Below are positions 16,740 through 22,851 of a DNA stretch of 22,851 nt, piece by piece. Under the pieces are notes generated by a model that saw only the letters and a list, made by a program, of their open reading frames with translations, was not told the origin of the DNA and made no database searches. The stretch lies in NCBI GenBank assembly GCA_046485045.1, contig JAWOHT010000153.1, positions 1 to 22,851 of the forward strand, in the 5' to 3' direction. The position numbers were made by a program, and so were the translations under genes. The stretch comes from JAFGPL01 sp046485045. Lineage in GTDB: Bacteria; Bacteroidota; Bacteroidia; Bacteroidales; UBA10428. Positions within the stretch are counted from its first letter, which is position 1. Each line of letters starts with the position of its first letter.

Positions 16740-18287
16740 ATGAACCAAATAACGCGAAGGACGTTTTTAAAGAATTCCGCCGCTGCAGGAGGTATGGTTT
16801 TAATCACACCCTGCCTTGGCAGTAGCGTGTTTGCTCAATCTAATTCGACACAAATGGGATATTTTGAAAATGAATTTGGCATTGATGATAACCTGTGTCA
16901 GATGCTGCTCGACAGAGCCTTATCAAAGGGCGGAGATTTTGCCGACCTGTATTTTGAACATACCATCGAGAGCTGGCTTTCACTTGAGGATGGTAAGGTC
17001 AACCGCTCTTATGGCAATATTTTACTGGGAGTGGGAATAAGAACTGTGAAAGGCGATCAGGTAGGATATGGTTTCACCCAGGAATTAACAAAAGAATCAA
17101 TGCTTTCGGCAGCTGCCACCGCTGCTTCTATTGTGAATGAACCGTTCAAAGCTGCATCAGTTGGTTTTAGCACCCTTCAAACATCCAATTACTATCCGTT
17201 TGATGCCGCTACAATTGATATACCATTAAAATCTAAACTACCCATCGTAAAGGCAATCAACGAAAAATGTTTTACACTTTCAAACCTGATTGTTAAAGTA
17301 AATGCAGGGTTTCACGACAGCATTAAGAGAATACTGGTTTATACAAGCGATGGTGTTAAAGCCGAAGATATTTTACCCAGAAACTACCTGTATGCCTCAG
17401 CAGTGGCTGAAAAAAATGGCCGTACCGAACAATCATGGTATAATTTCGGGGGCAGAAGAGATTTTTCTTTCTATTCAGTTGACCTTGCAGAAAAATTGGC
17501 GGAAGCTGTGGTATCAAGAACTGTAAAACTTTTCGATGCCATTCAGCCCCCTGCTGGTGAAATGCCGGTTGTTCTCGGGCCGGGTGTTACCGGAATTCTG
17601 CTTCACGAAGCGATTGGTCACGGGATGGAAGCCGATTTCAACCGTAAAAAAATATCAACATATTCAACTTTGCTTGGTAAAAAAGTTGCCCAGCCTTTTG
17701 TTACCATCATTGACGATGGCACCAATCCCCAACAGCTTGGTTCAATAAATGTGGATGATGAAGGCACACCGGGTAAAAAAACCGTTCTTGTTGAAAACGG
17801 TATACTCACTAGTTACCTGCACGACAAAATATCGGCAAAGCATTACGGAGTAGAACCTACAGGAAACGGAAGACGGCAAAGCTTTGAACACTATCCTCAA
17901 CCCAGAATGAGAAACACTTATATGCTCGGTGGTAATGAAACTCCCGAAGATGTGATAAAAGCAGCAAAAAATGGTATCTACATAGAAGATGTAAGCAATG
18001 GCCAGGTAAAAATCGGCGAAGGAGATTTTGCCTTTTACGTGTCGCAAGGCCGTATGATCGAAGACGGTAAACTTACAGCGCCTATAAAAGATGTAAATAT
18101 TATGGGCAATGGCCCGAAAATGCTGGAAAATATAACCATGGTTGCCAACGACATGCAACTGCACGAAGGAGGGGCAGGCGCCTGTGGCAAAGGCGGTCAG
18201 AGTGTACCTGTATCATTCGGTATGCCTACCTGCCTGGTAAAATCAATGACTGTAGGCGGCACCCAACAGAAAGGAGGTGTATCATGA
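16740..18287 (+). CDS. tldD: TldD-family zinc metalloprotease with a twin-arginine signal
   Basis: A 515-residue catalytic subunit of the TldD/TldE (PmbA) protease, which cleaves unfolded or small peptides in known systems. The zinc motif H-E-A-I-G-H is at 289-294, and the third ligand is the Cys in A-C-G-K-G-G-Q-S-V-P-V (C482), matching E. coli TldD, so the active site is complete. The N-terminus has T-R-R-T-F-L-K at 5-11 followed by a hydrophobic stretch and an A-Q end near 32-33, a good twin-arginine (Tat) signal; this implies folded export to the periplasm. E. coli TldD is cytoplasmic and has no such leader. The stop overlaps the next ATG by 4 bases, so translation of the partner is coupled. 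It is the first gene of a four-gene rightward cluster. Confidence 0.93.
   Translation: MNQITRRTFLKNSAAAGGMVLITPCLGSSVFAQSNSTQMGYFENEFGIDDNLCQMLLDRALSKGGDFADLYFEHTIESWLSLEDGKVNRSYGNILLGVGIRTVKGDQVGYGFTQELTKESMLSAAATAASIVNEPFKAASVGFSTLQTSNYYPFDAATIDIPLKSKLPIVKAINEKCFTLSNLIVKVNAGFHDSIKRILVYTSDGVKAEDILPRNYLYASAVAEKNGRTEQSWYNFGGRRDFSFYSVDLAEKLAEAVVSRTVKLFDAIQPPAGEMPVVLGPGVTGILLHEAIGHGMEADFNRKKISTYSTLLGKKVAQPFVTIIDDGTNPQQLGSINVDDEGTPGKKTVLVENGILTSYLHDKISAKHYGVEPTGNGRRQSFEHYPQPRMRNTYMLGGNETPEDVIKAAKNGIYIEDVSNGQVKIGEGDFAFYVSQGRMIEDGKLTAPIKDVNIMGNGPKMLENITMVANDMQLHEGGAGACGKGGQSVPVSFGMPTCLVKSMTVGGTQQKGGVS
18271..18277 (+). promoter_or_regulatory. Near-perfect Shine-Dalgarno for tldE
   Basis: AAGGAGG lies inside the tldD 3' end, six bases before the tldE ATG at 18284. 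It is the best ribosome binding site in the window and fits balanced synthesis of the two protease subunits. Confidence 0.7.
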
Positions 18288-19606
18288 ACCGCGAAGTGTA
18301 CGATTTGTGCAGATGGGCAATAGAAACTGCAAAAAAATATGGGGCAAACGACTCCAGGGCCCGGATGTCAAGAAGAAGATTTATAGAAATAAAATATCGC
18401 GACCGAAAACCCGAAGTGGTTAAAGAAGCCACAACCCGAAGCCTTAACCTGAATATATATATTGGCGGGAAATTCTCATCACAAAGCACTCCCGACCTTC
18501 GGAAAGATGCGCTGGAAAGTTTTATTAAAAAAGCTGTTGAGAATACCCGTTTTATAGAGGACGATCCCGCAAGGTCGCTTACCGATCCGAAATATTATGC
18601 CGGAAGAATAGAAAAAAACCTTCATTTGGCCGACCCGGCTCATACCGAACTTACACCTGAAAAACAACACGTTATTGCAAAAACCATAGAAAATGCCTGT
18701 CTTGAAAAAGCAGGAGACAAGGTTATTTCTGTTGAAGCCGGCACAAATAAAAGCGATTGGGAAGAGATTGTACTTACAAGCAATGGCTTTGAAGGCACTG
18801 TTCAAAAAAGCGATTGCTGGGCTGGCGCTTCAGCAACTGTTGCGGACGAAGGCGAACGAAAACCCAATGGATATTATTGGGTCGGAGCCAGGTCGCTCGC
18901 AGATATGCCCTCGCTCGAATATATTGGTGAAGAAGCAGCCCGAAGAACGCTTGATCTGCTCGGAGGAAAGAAAATAAAAACAGAAACTTTACCGGTAATT
19001 GTTGAAAACCGCGTGGTTGGAAATATTTTGCACGGTTTCCTCAGCGGGCTTTACGGCAGCAATATACAGCAAAAAAGATCTTTTCTTGCCGATAAAAAAG
19101 GAGAACAGGTGGCCGGAAGGTTATTTACCATAATTGACGATCCCTTTATAGAAAAAGGATTTGGAAGCAGACTGTATGACGGAGACGGATTTCCTGCAAA
19201 AAGAAGAACCCTTGTCAATGAAGGAAAAATCGAAGAATTTCTTATTGACTGGTATTACAGCCGTAAACTCAATTGCGAACCTACTTCCGGCGGTACCGCC
19301 AACCTGATCATCCCGCCTGGTGAAAAATCTGTTGAAATGCTCATGAAAGAACTTAGACGAGGCATTTTAATCACAGGCTTTATAGGTGGTAATTCAAATT
19401 CTGCCACCGGGGATTTTTCAATTGGTATCATCGGAAAGCTGTTTGAAAACGGTATTCCTGTTCAGTCTGTTGCCGAAATGAACATGGCAGATAACCATCT
19501 GAATTTTTGGAATAAGCTTGCTGCCGTGGGCAACGACCCCTGGAAATACAGCGACTGGCTTACCCCCAGCCTGGTGTTTAACGATGTGGTGGTGGCGGGT
19601 ATCTGA
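18284..19606 (+). CDS. tldE: TldE/PmbA-like partner subunit of the TldD protease
   Basis: A 440-residue protein of the same fold as TldD but without the zinc motif: at the equivalent site it reads I-L-H-G-F-L-S-G (248-255), so the Glu and second His are absent, as in PmbA/TldE. In the known complex TldE forms a heterodimer with TldD and shapes the chamber. The C-terminal G-D-F-S-I-G-I-I-G and V-F-N-D-V-V-V-A-G segments are typical. No signal peptide is present (the start is M-N-R-E-V-Y-D-L-C-R), although the partner has a Tat leader. Hitchhiker export of the folded heterodimer on the TldD signal is a natural inference. The start overlaps the tldD stop by 4 bases. The next gene starts 51 bases downstream. 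Confidence 0.92.
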   Translation: MNREVYDLCRWAIETAKKYGANDSRARMSRRRFIEIKYRDRKPEVVKEATTRSLNLNIYIGGKFSSQSTPDLRKDALESFIKKAVENTRFIEDDPARSLTDPKYYAGRIEKNLHLADPAHTELTPEKQHVIAKTIENACLEKAGDKVISVEAGTNKSDWEEIVLTSNGFEGTVQKSDCWAGASATVADEGERKPNGYYWVGARSLADMPSLEYIGEEAARRTLDLLGGKKIKTETLPVIVENRVVGNILHGFLSGLYGSNIQQKRSFLADKKGEQVAGRLFTIIDDPFIEKGFGSRLYDGDGFPAKRRTLVNEGKIEEFLIDWYYSRKLNCEPTSGGTANLIIPPGEKSVEMLMKELRRGILITGFIGGNSNSATGDFSIGIIGKLFENGIPVQSVAEMNMADNHLNFWNKLAAVGNDPWKYSDWLTPSLVFNDVVVAGI

Positions 19607-19657
19607 TAAGTTATGCCCTTGCAGCGTTTGCTTATTCAACAACAATTTATACATCAA

Positions 19658-20467
19658 ATGAAAACGATTTGGAAGATAACACCTTTTCTGTTTGTGTTTC
19701 TTATTGTGGCTATCTGTGGTAAAGCACAAAGTCTGGTTCTGGAAAATATCCGGTGTATCACAGCCGATACAGTATTTTTTACCAAACCAGTCTGGAGCCC
19801 TGATGGAAAACAATTATTGCTTACCGGACAAAACAACAGGGGACTGTTTCTGTATGATACGGTCAAAAAATCTATCGAACATGTAAACAATAACATCAGG
19901 ATGAAAAATAAGCCAGTATGGCTGAACAGTGGCGAAATTGCTTATTCCGAAAGAAACAAAATCAGCTATATCAGCCGTTTCAAAACCACAGCAACAGATA
20001 CAGCAAAAATATTGTTAGTTGTTAATACCCGAAAGCAAAAAGTTGAATCAGTATCTTTCACTGGCGATGCAAAGAGAGATATTACGCCCGATAAAGGTTT
20101 GTATTACAATCCTGTAGTCTCTCCCGATGGTAAAAAAACAGTCATTCATCTCGGATCTCAAATGTACCTGTATGCCACCGATGGCAGCGGGATGATTAAA
20201 AAATTGGGCACTGGTCTCGCTAGTTCATGGTCTGCTGATAGCGAATATGTATTCTATTTTCTCGATACCAGCATTGACGGTCATCAGACAACCAATTCCG
20301 AATTATATGTGGTGAATATTCTAACAAATGCTCATCAACCGCTTACCCAAACCAACGATATGATAGAGATGTGGCCCGATGTTTCACCCGATGGAAAAAA
20401 TATTGCTTTTGCCGACCAGAAAACCGGACTAATTTTTACTGCCACGATTAAAACCAGCTGTGAATGA
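19658..20467 (+). CDS. Secreted PD40 (TolB-like) beta-propeller protein
   Basis: A 269-residue protein starting at the ATG at 19658. An upstream in-frame ATG at 19613 would put 15 polar residues before the signal peptide, so I prefer the later start. The signal peptide covers about residues 1-23 and ends G-K-A-Q. At least four PD40 repeats are visible: K-P-V-W-S-P-D-G-K, N-P-V-V-S-P-D-G-K-K, S-S-W-S-A-D-S-E-Y and W-P-D-V-S-P-D-G-K-N-I-A-F. PD40 units form TolB-like propellers used for binding, here presumably in the periplasm. No catalytic triad of a prolyl oligopeptidase is attached and no T9SS tail is present. The stop overlaps the amidase ATG by 4 bases, so a working link to the amidase is likely. 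Its exact role is unknown. Confidence 0.8.
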   Translation: MKTIWKITPFLFVFLIVAICGKAQSLVLENIRCITADTVFFTKPVWSPDGKQLLLTGQNNRGLFLYDTVKKSIEHVNNNIRMKNKPVWLNSGEIAYSERNKISYISRFKTTATDTAKILLVVNTRKQKVESVSFTGDAKRDITPDKGLYYNPVVSPDGKKTVIHLGSQMYLYATDGSGMIKKLGTGLASSWSADSEYVFYFLDTSIDGHQTTNSELYVVNILTNAHQPLTQTNDMIEMWPDVSPDGKNIAFADQKTGLIFTATIKTSCE

Positions 20468-21342
20468 GAGCTGTTTTTATGTTACTGTTATTTTTAAGCT
20501 CCGTTATATCTGTTCACAGCCAGGTGATTTGCATTGACCCCGGCCACGGTTATGGTCCCAATGGCGAAAACTTCGACAAGAGAACACAGGAAGAGATTCT
20601 GACCAATTGTGCGGTGGGGTTAAAACTCCGTGACCTTTTAGAAAGTATGGGGTATTCCGTTATCATGACCCGTACGCACAGCGACAGCGGTAGCTGGATG
20701 TCGCTGGCACAAAGGACAGAGCTGGCAGATGCATACGATTCAGATCGTCTGTTGAGCATACACTGTAATGGCGGGGGAGGAACCGGCACCGAGACATTCT
20801 GGTGTTACCGCAATACACCAAACCAAACAATTGACAGCACCTTTTCACGCATTGTACAGGACTACATGGCTGAAACAGGCCAGTGGCGCAGCCGCCGCAG
20901 CACCGAAGATTTTCCATATCTGGGATTTCACCTTGGAATCTTACAGGGCTATACCCCCGGTTGCCTCAACGAGATAGGCTTTGTAGACACACCCGCCGAT
21001 CTTGAAAAATTGCTGGATGACAACTGGCGGAATGTTTTCGCGGACGCATATGCCGAAGCAATAGTTGAAAGTTTTAACAGAGACTATAACAGCTTAATAA
21101 TATTTGATAATAAAACACCCATACTTTATCCTAATCCGGTTAATGATATTTTAAATATAAATTTGGGAATCACGGTGTCTGTAACAATGTCCATCAAGAT
21201 TTTCAATAGTTCGGGAACATTAATACTAATAATGCCGGCAAAAAATATAATTGATGTCTCCTGGCTGAATCGCGGGATATATTTTCTACATATAACTTAT
21301 GATGATATAATAAACTGTTATAAATTCATCAAAGTAAAATAA
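20464..21342 (+). CDS. Secreted N-acetylmuramoyl-L-alanine amidase (Amidase_3) with T9SS sorting tail
   Basis: A 292-residue enzyme that cleaves the amide bond between N-acetylmuramic acid and the stem peptide of peptidoglycan. Residues 1-20 are a signal peptide ending V-H-S-Q. Zinc ligands and catalytic residues of Amidase_3 are visible: H28 in D-P-G-H-G, a Glu at 43 or 44, H100 in S-I-H-C-N and E170 in C-L-N-E-I-G-F. Residues about 217-292 match the type A T9SS sorting domain: I-L-Y-P-N-P-V-N-D-I-L-N-I, then I-K-I-F-N-S-S-G, G-I-Y-F-L-H-I and a final K-F-I-K-V-K. The protein should therefore cross the outer membrane and be surface-attached or released, perhaps to attack other bacteria or to act on shed wall material. 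Base composition drops sharply in the tail-coding part, which suggests domain fusion. Last gene of the tldD cluster. Confidence 0.9.
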   Translation: MRAVFMLLLFLSSVISVHSQVICIDPGHGYGPNGENFDKRTQEEILTNCAVGLKLRDLLESMGYSVIMTRTHSDSGSWMSLAQRTELADAYDSDRLLSIHCNGGGGTGTETFWCYRNTPNQTIDSTFSRIVQDYMAETGQWRSRRSTEDFPYLGFHLGILQGYTPGCLNEIGFVDTPADLEKLLDDNWRNVFADAYAEAIVESFNRDYNSLIIFDNKTPILYPNPVNDILNINLGITVSVTMSIKIFNSSGTLILIMPAKNIIDVSWLNRGIYFLHITYDDIINCYKFIKVK

Positions 21343-21429
21343 TTTGCTTGATGACAATTACATGGCTTTGCATCACAGAAATACGAGAATCAAATGTTCG
21401 AAAATGAACTGATTTGCGGAACCTGGTTG

Positions 21430-21849
21430 CTAAGTCGCTACCTGATCAAACAATTCAGCAGAGTTGCCATTGCCCTGTTTATCAATATATTGTTGCACAG
21501 CTTCAGGAAGTTTAACACCCCTTAAATCTGCTTCCGAAGCTTTTTTGAAAGACAAATCCAATCCTGCCTTTTTTGCAACCACCATACCATAAACCACATT
21601 GGTAACATTACCACCAGCAAGGCTATGTGCTTCAAGAGTTTTTATATCAACTTGTAAATCTGCCATGTGCAGCATAACCATCCCGTAAACAAGTTCTCTT
21701 ACCGGAGACCTTCGCAATTTCATAATTGTAAGTTCAATAAAAGACAACTTAACGCCAGACACCCTGGCCATCATCCATAAACCAGCCGGTATAAAAAACA
21801 ATACCAGCAAAACAATAACCAATATTCCGATATAAAAATAGACGCTCAT
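21430..21849 (-). CDS. Truncated flotillin-like membrane protein (FloA N-terminal domain only)
   Basis: A 139-residue protein. Residues 5-27 form one membrane helix ending F-F-I-P-A-G-L-W, and the segment S-G-V-K-L-S-F-I-E-L-T-I-M-K-L-R-R and E-A-H-S-L-A-G-G-N-V (73-82) match the start of FloA (UPF0365), where E-A-H-Y-L-A-G-G-N is usual. The match continues to L-P-E-A-V-Q (115-120, FloA D-V-x-E-A-V-Q) and then stops. Full FloA is about 330 residues; the whole SPFH/PHB-like core and the Ala/Glu-rich coiled coil are missing. I see no leftover of that part in the 87 bases before the amidase gene, and the tail (Q-G-N-G-N-S-A-E-L-F-D-Q) is not family-like, so it looks like a settled short form. 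It may anchor in or modulate membrane domains; that is inference. Confidence 0.7.
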   Translation of the reverse strand: MSVYFYIGILVIVLLVLFFIPAGLWMMARVSGVKLSFIELTIMKLRRSPVRELVYGMVMLHMADLQVDIKTLEAHSLAGGNVTNVVYGMVVAKKAGLDLSFKKASEADLRGVKLPEAVQQYIDKQGNGNSAELFDQVAT

Positions 21850-22329
21850 AAAAACAGTTATTAGGTTTTCGGTTTAAAGATAATTATTTAATAACATCAC
21901 TCATTGTTCCGGGGTTTTATCATTCCAAAACAATGATACAGAAAAATGTAAATTTAAACTGCAACTTTGAATTTGCAAAGTAAATAGAAAAGCTATGATT
22001 AAACGGATATTCAGAATATTTTCCCCAAACTTACAGCCGCCTGCCTGGTTATTTTTGATACATAAAACCAGGAAAAATTAGTGCACAGAATAAACCGAGG
22101 TAGAAAAAATTCTTCCTGATTTTGAAGTTTTTAAAATAATATTCATAAATTGGTCTTAATAACAACACAAAAGTTAATCAAATAAAATCTATGAGACATT
22201 ATTTTTGTATAGGACTTCAATATACTTTTCCATGAAAAAAATCTAATAACTGATAAGATGATATATTTATCTCTTTCAAACTGAAATCCAGAATGGATAA
22301 TATTAATTGAATAACTTTTATTTTTTTCA
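21850..22329. other. 480-base AT-rich spacer without genes
   Basis: No coding sequence is supportable. It is strongly AT-rich and contains the control signals for two divergent genes. A 7-base inverted repeat (CCTGGTT at 22044-22050, AACCAGG at 22066-22072, 15-base loop) is visible but is not followed by a T-run on either strand. One rightward -7 box candidate lies at 22200-22207. A leftward CAAACTTA (22026-22033) would read as a -7 box for the FloA-like gene but has no matching -33. Confidence 0.6.
22200..22207 (+). promoter_or_regulatory. Candidate -7 box for the DUF6483-like gene
   Basis: TATTTTTG matches TAnnTTTG exactly, 122 bases before the ATG at 22330. No TTTG is seen at the -33 position. 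Low confidence. Confidence 0.25.
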
Positions 22330-22803
22330 ATGTACCGAAAAGACTACATCCTTCGAATGATAGAAATGTTTGGCGAAATGCTCAGGGGCATTTTGGGTAT
22401 GATCCGGAAAAAAAATTATGAGGAAGCCTCACTGGCTATTGAAAATGCTTATACTGAACTGCTACGTCAAAATTCGGCAGATATCTTACAAATAAGTGAT
22501 GAGAAACTAACTGATGTACTGCAGGATGAATACAATTATAATCAGCAACAGATTGAAATAATCGCGGAATTGCTGTTTGCAGAGGCTGAACTGAATTATA
22601 ATCAGAAAAAATATGCAGACAGCTTACAAAAATTCGGGAAATCCTTAACGATTTTTAAATATCTCGACCAGTTACAAAAAACATATTCTGTTGAACGACA
22701 ACACAAAATTCAGGAGGTATGCGTACCCTTTCATGTTACGACCAATTCCTCTGTATGGCCTTTGCTCAGATTACCTATCGCGAGAGTCTTCGCGACACCG
22801 TGA
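22330..22803 (+). CDS. DUF6483-like helical protein, 3' end replaced by transposase sequence
   Basis: The frame encodes 157 residues, but only about the first 129 look native. They begin M-Y-R-K-D-Y-I-L-R-M-I-E-M-F-G-E and form an all-helical, TPR-like protein (K-N-Y-E-E-A-S-L-A-I-E-N-A, then Q-K-K-Y-A-D-S-L-Q-K-F-G-K-S). The start R-D-Y-I-L-R-x-I-E-x-x-G and the later Y-L-x-x-x-x-K-T-Y-S-x-x-R segment fit a small helical family I know from Bacteroidota and Firmicutes (DUF6483-like). It has no known function. From about 22711 the bases belong to an IS4 transposase in another frame, so the last 25 or so residues are an artefact of reading through the junction. The native protein was probably only a few residues longer. 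Disruption or assembly chimera cannot be separated from sequence alone. Confidence 0.6.
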   Translation: MYRKDYILRMIEMFGEMLRGILGMIRKKNYEEASLAIENAYTELLRQNSADILQISDEKLTDVLQDEYNYNQQQIEIIAELLFAEAELNYNQKKYADSLQKFGKSLTIFKYLDQLQKTYSVERQHKIQEVCVPFHVTTNSSVWPLLRLPIARVFATP

Positions 22804-22851
22804 CCTGCTTGCAGGCTCTGGCGGTCAAACGCTTTCACGCAGGAATTCGTG
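22719..22851 (+). mobile_element. IS4-family transposase fragment, truncated at both ends
   Basis: From the ATG at 22719 one frame stays open to the window edge and reads M-R-T-L-S-C-Y-D-Q-F-L-C-M-A-F-A-Q, then T-Y-R-E-S-L-R-D. This is the N-terminal region (DUF4372 type) of IS4-family transposases. In intact members about 30-40 residues precede this block; here a TGA in the same frame at 22692-22694 leaves almost nothing upstream, and no terminal inverted repeat is visible. The fragment is clearly richer in GC than the host gene it abuts (hand count 31 of 60 bases at 22741-22800 against 23 of 60 at 22561-22620). It is a remnant, a composite junction or an assembly join; the right part is outside the window. 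Confidence 0.75.

Noticed and set aside
17742..18164. A 140-codon minus-strand frame opposite tldD
   Set aside because: Fully antisense to conserved TldD catalytic sequence, with Cys/His/Phe-rich composition that does not look like a protein family.
22044..22072. 7-base stem with 15-base loop as a terminator
   Set aside because: No T-run follows on either strand and the loop is long.
1..22851. CRISPR array, tRNA, rRNA, prophage or integrase attachment site
   Set aside because: I saw no regularly spaced repeats, no cloverleaf-like conserved T-loop sequence, and no phage structural or integrase genes.

Overview
The window looks like a chromosomal segment from an uncultured-type member of the Bacteroidota, probably Bacteroidales or Marinilabiliales-like. 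The evidence is a type IX secretion (T9SS) C-terminal sorting domain on a secreted amidase, a giant two-component-style beta-propeller (reg_prop) receptor, PD40 repeats, signal peptides ending in A-Q, mostly weak Shine-Dalgarno signals, several TAnnTTTG-type -7 boxes, and moderate-to-low GC. Both edges cut genes: a PagL-like outer-membrane enzyme loses its C-terminus at the left, and an IS4-type transposase fragment runs off the right.

Layout. (1) Positions 1-7876, minus strand: an envelope/export block read right to left as TolC-like outer-membrane factor, membrane-fusion lipoprotein, RND pump and atypical SDR oxidoreductase, with gaps of 16-28 bases that imply one operon, followed by a PagL-like acyloxyacyl/lipid A deacylase that may have its own promoter. 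(2) 7877-8380: a 504-base divergent control region with a 9-base direct repeat in 21-base register and an FNR/CRP-type inverted repeat. (3) 8381-10901: an orphan SiaC-type regulatory phosphoprotein, convergent with ribonuclease R. (4) 11074-13168: a truncated remnant of a YfiR-like (DUF4154) gene, a D-lactate dehydrogenase with a Rex-like palindrome just upstream, and a divergent patatin-like phospholipase. (5) 13186-16548: a 1120-residue propeller/Y_Y_Y/GAF/coiled-coil receptor with no recognisable output domain. (6) 16740-21342, plus strand: tldD (with a Tat-type signal), tldE, a secreted PD40 propeller protein and a T9SS-tailed N-acetylmuramoyl-L-alanine amidase. They are tightly packed, with two 4-base overlaps. 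(7) 21430-22851: a truncated flotillin-like (FloA N-terminal) membrane protein, an almost empty 480-base spacer, a DUF6483-like helical protein, and an abrupt junction into a 5'-truncated IS4 transposase.

How the parts may work together (inference). The left block exports compounds and remodels the outer membrane. The right block looks like an extracytoplasmic peptide/peptidoglycan processing unit: a Tat-exported TldD/TldE metalloprotease, a periplasmic beta-propeller and a wall amidase. The middle holds redox/fermentation control (Rex-like site at ldhA) and signalling parts (SiaC, propeller-GAF receptor) whose partners are not in the window. I see no CRISPR array, tRNA, rRNA or prophage. The most promising unusual items are the exported TldD/E-amidase operon, the output-less receptor, the flotillin N-domain that lacks the rest of the protein, and the SDR with a replaced catalytic Tyr/Lys.
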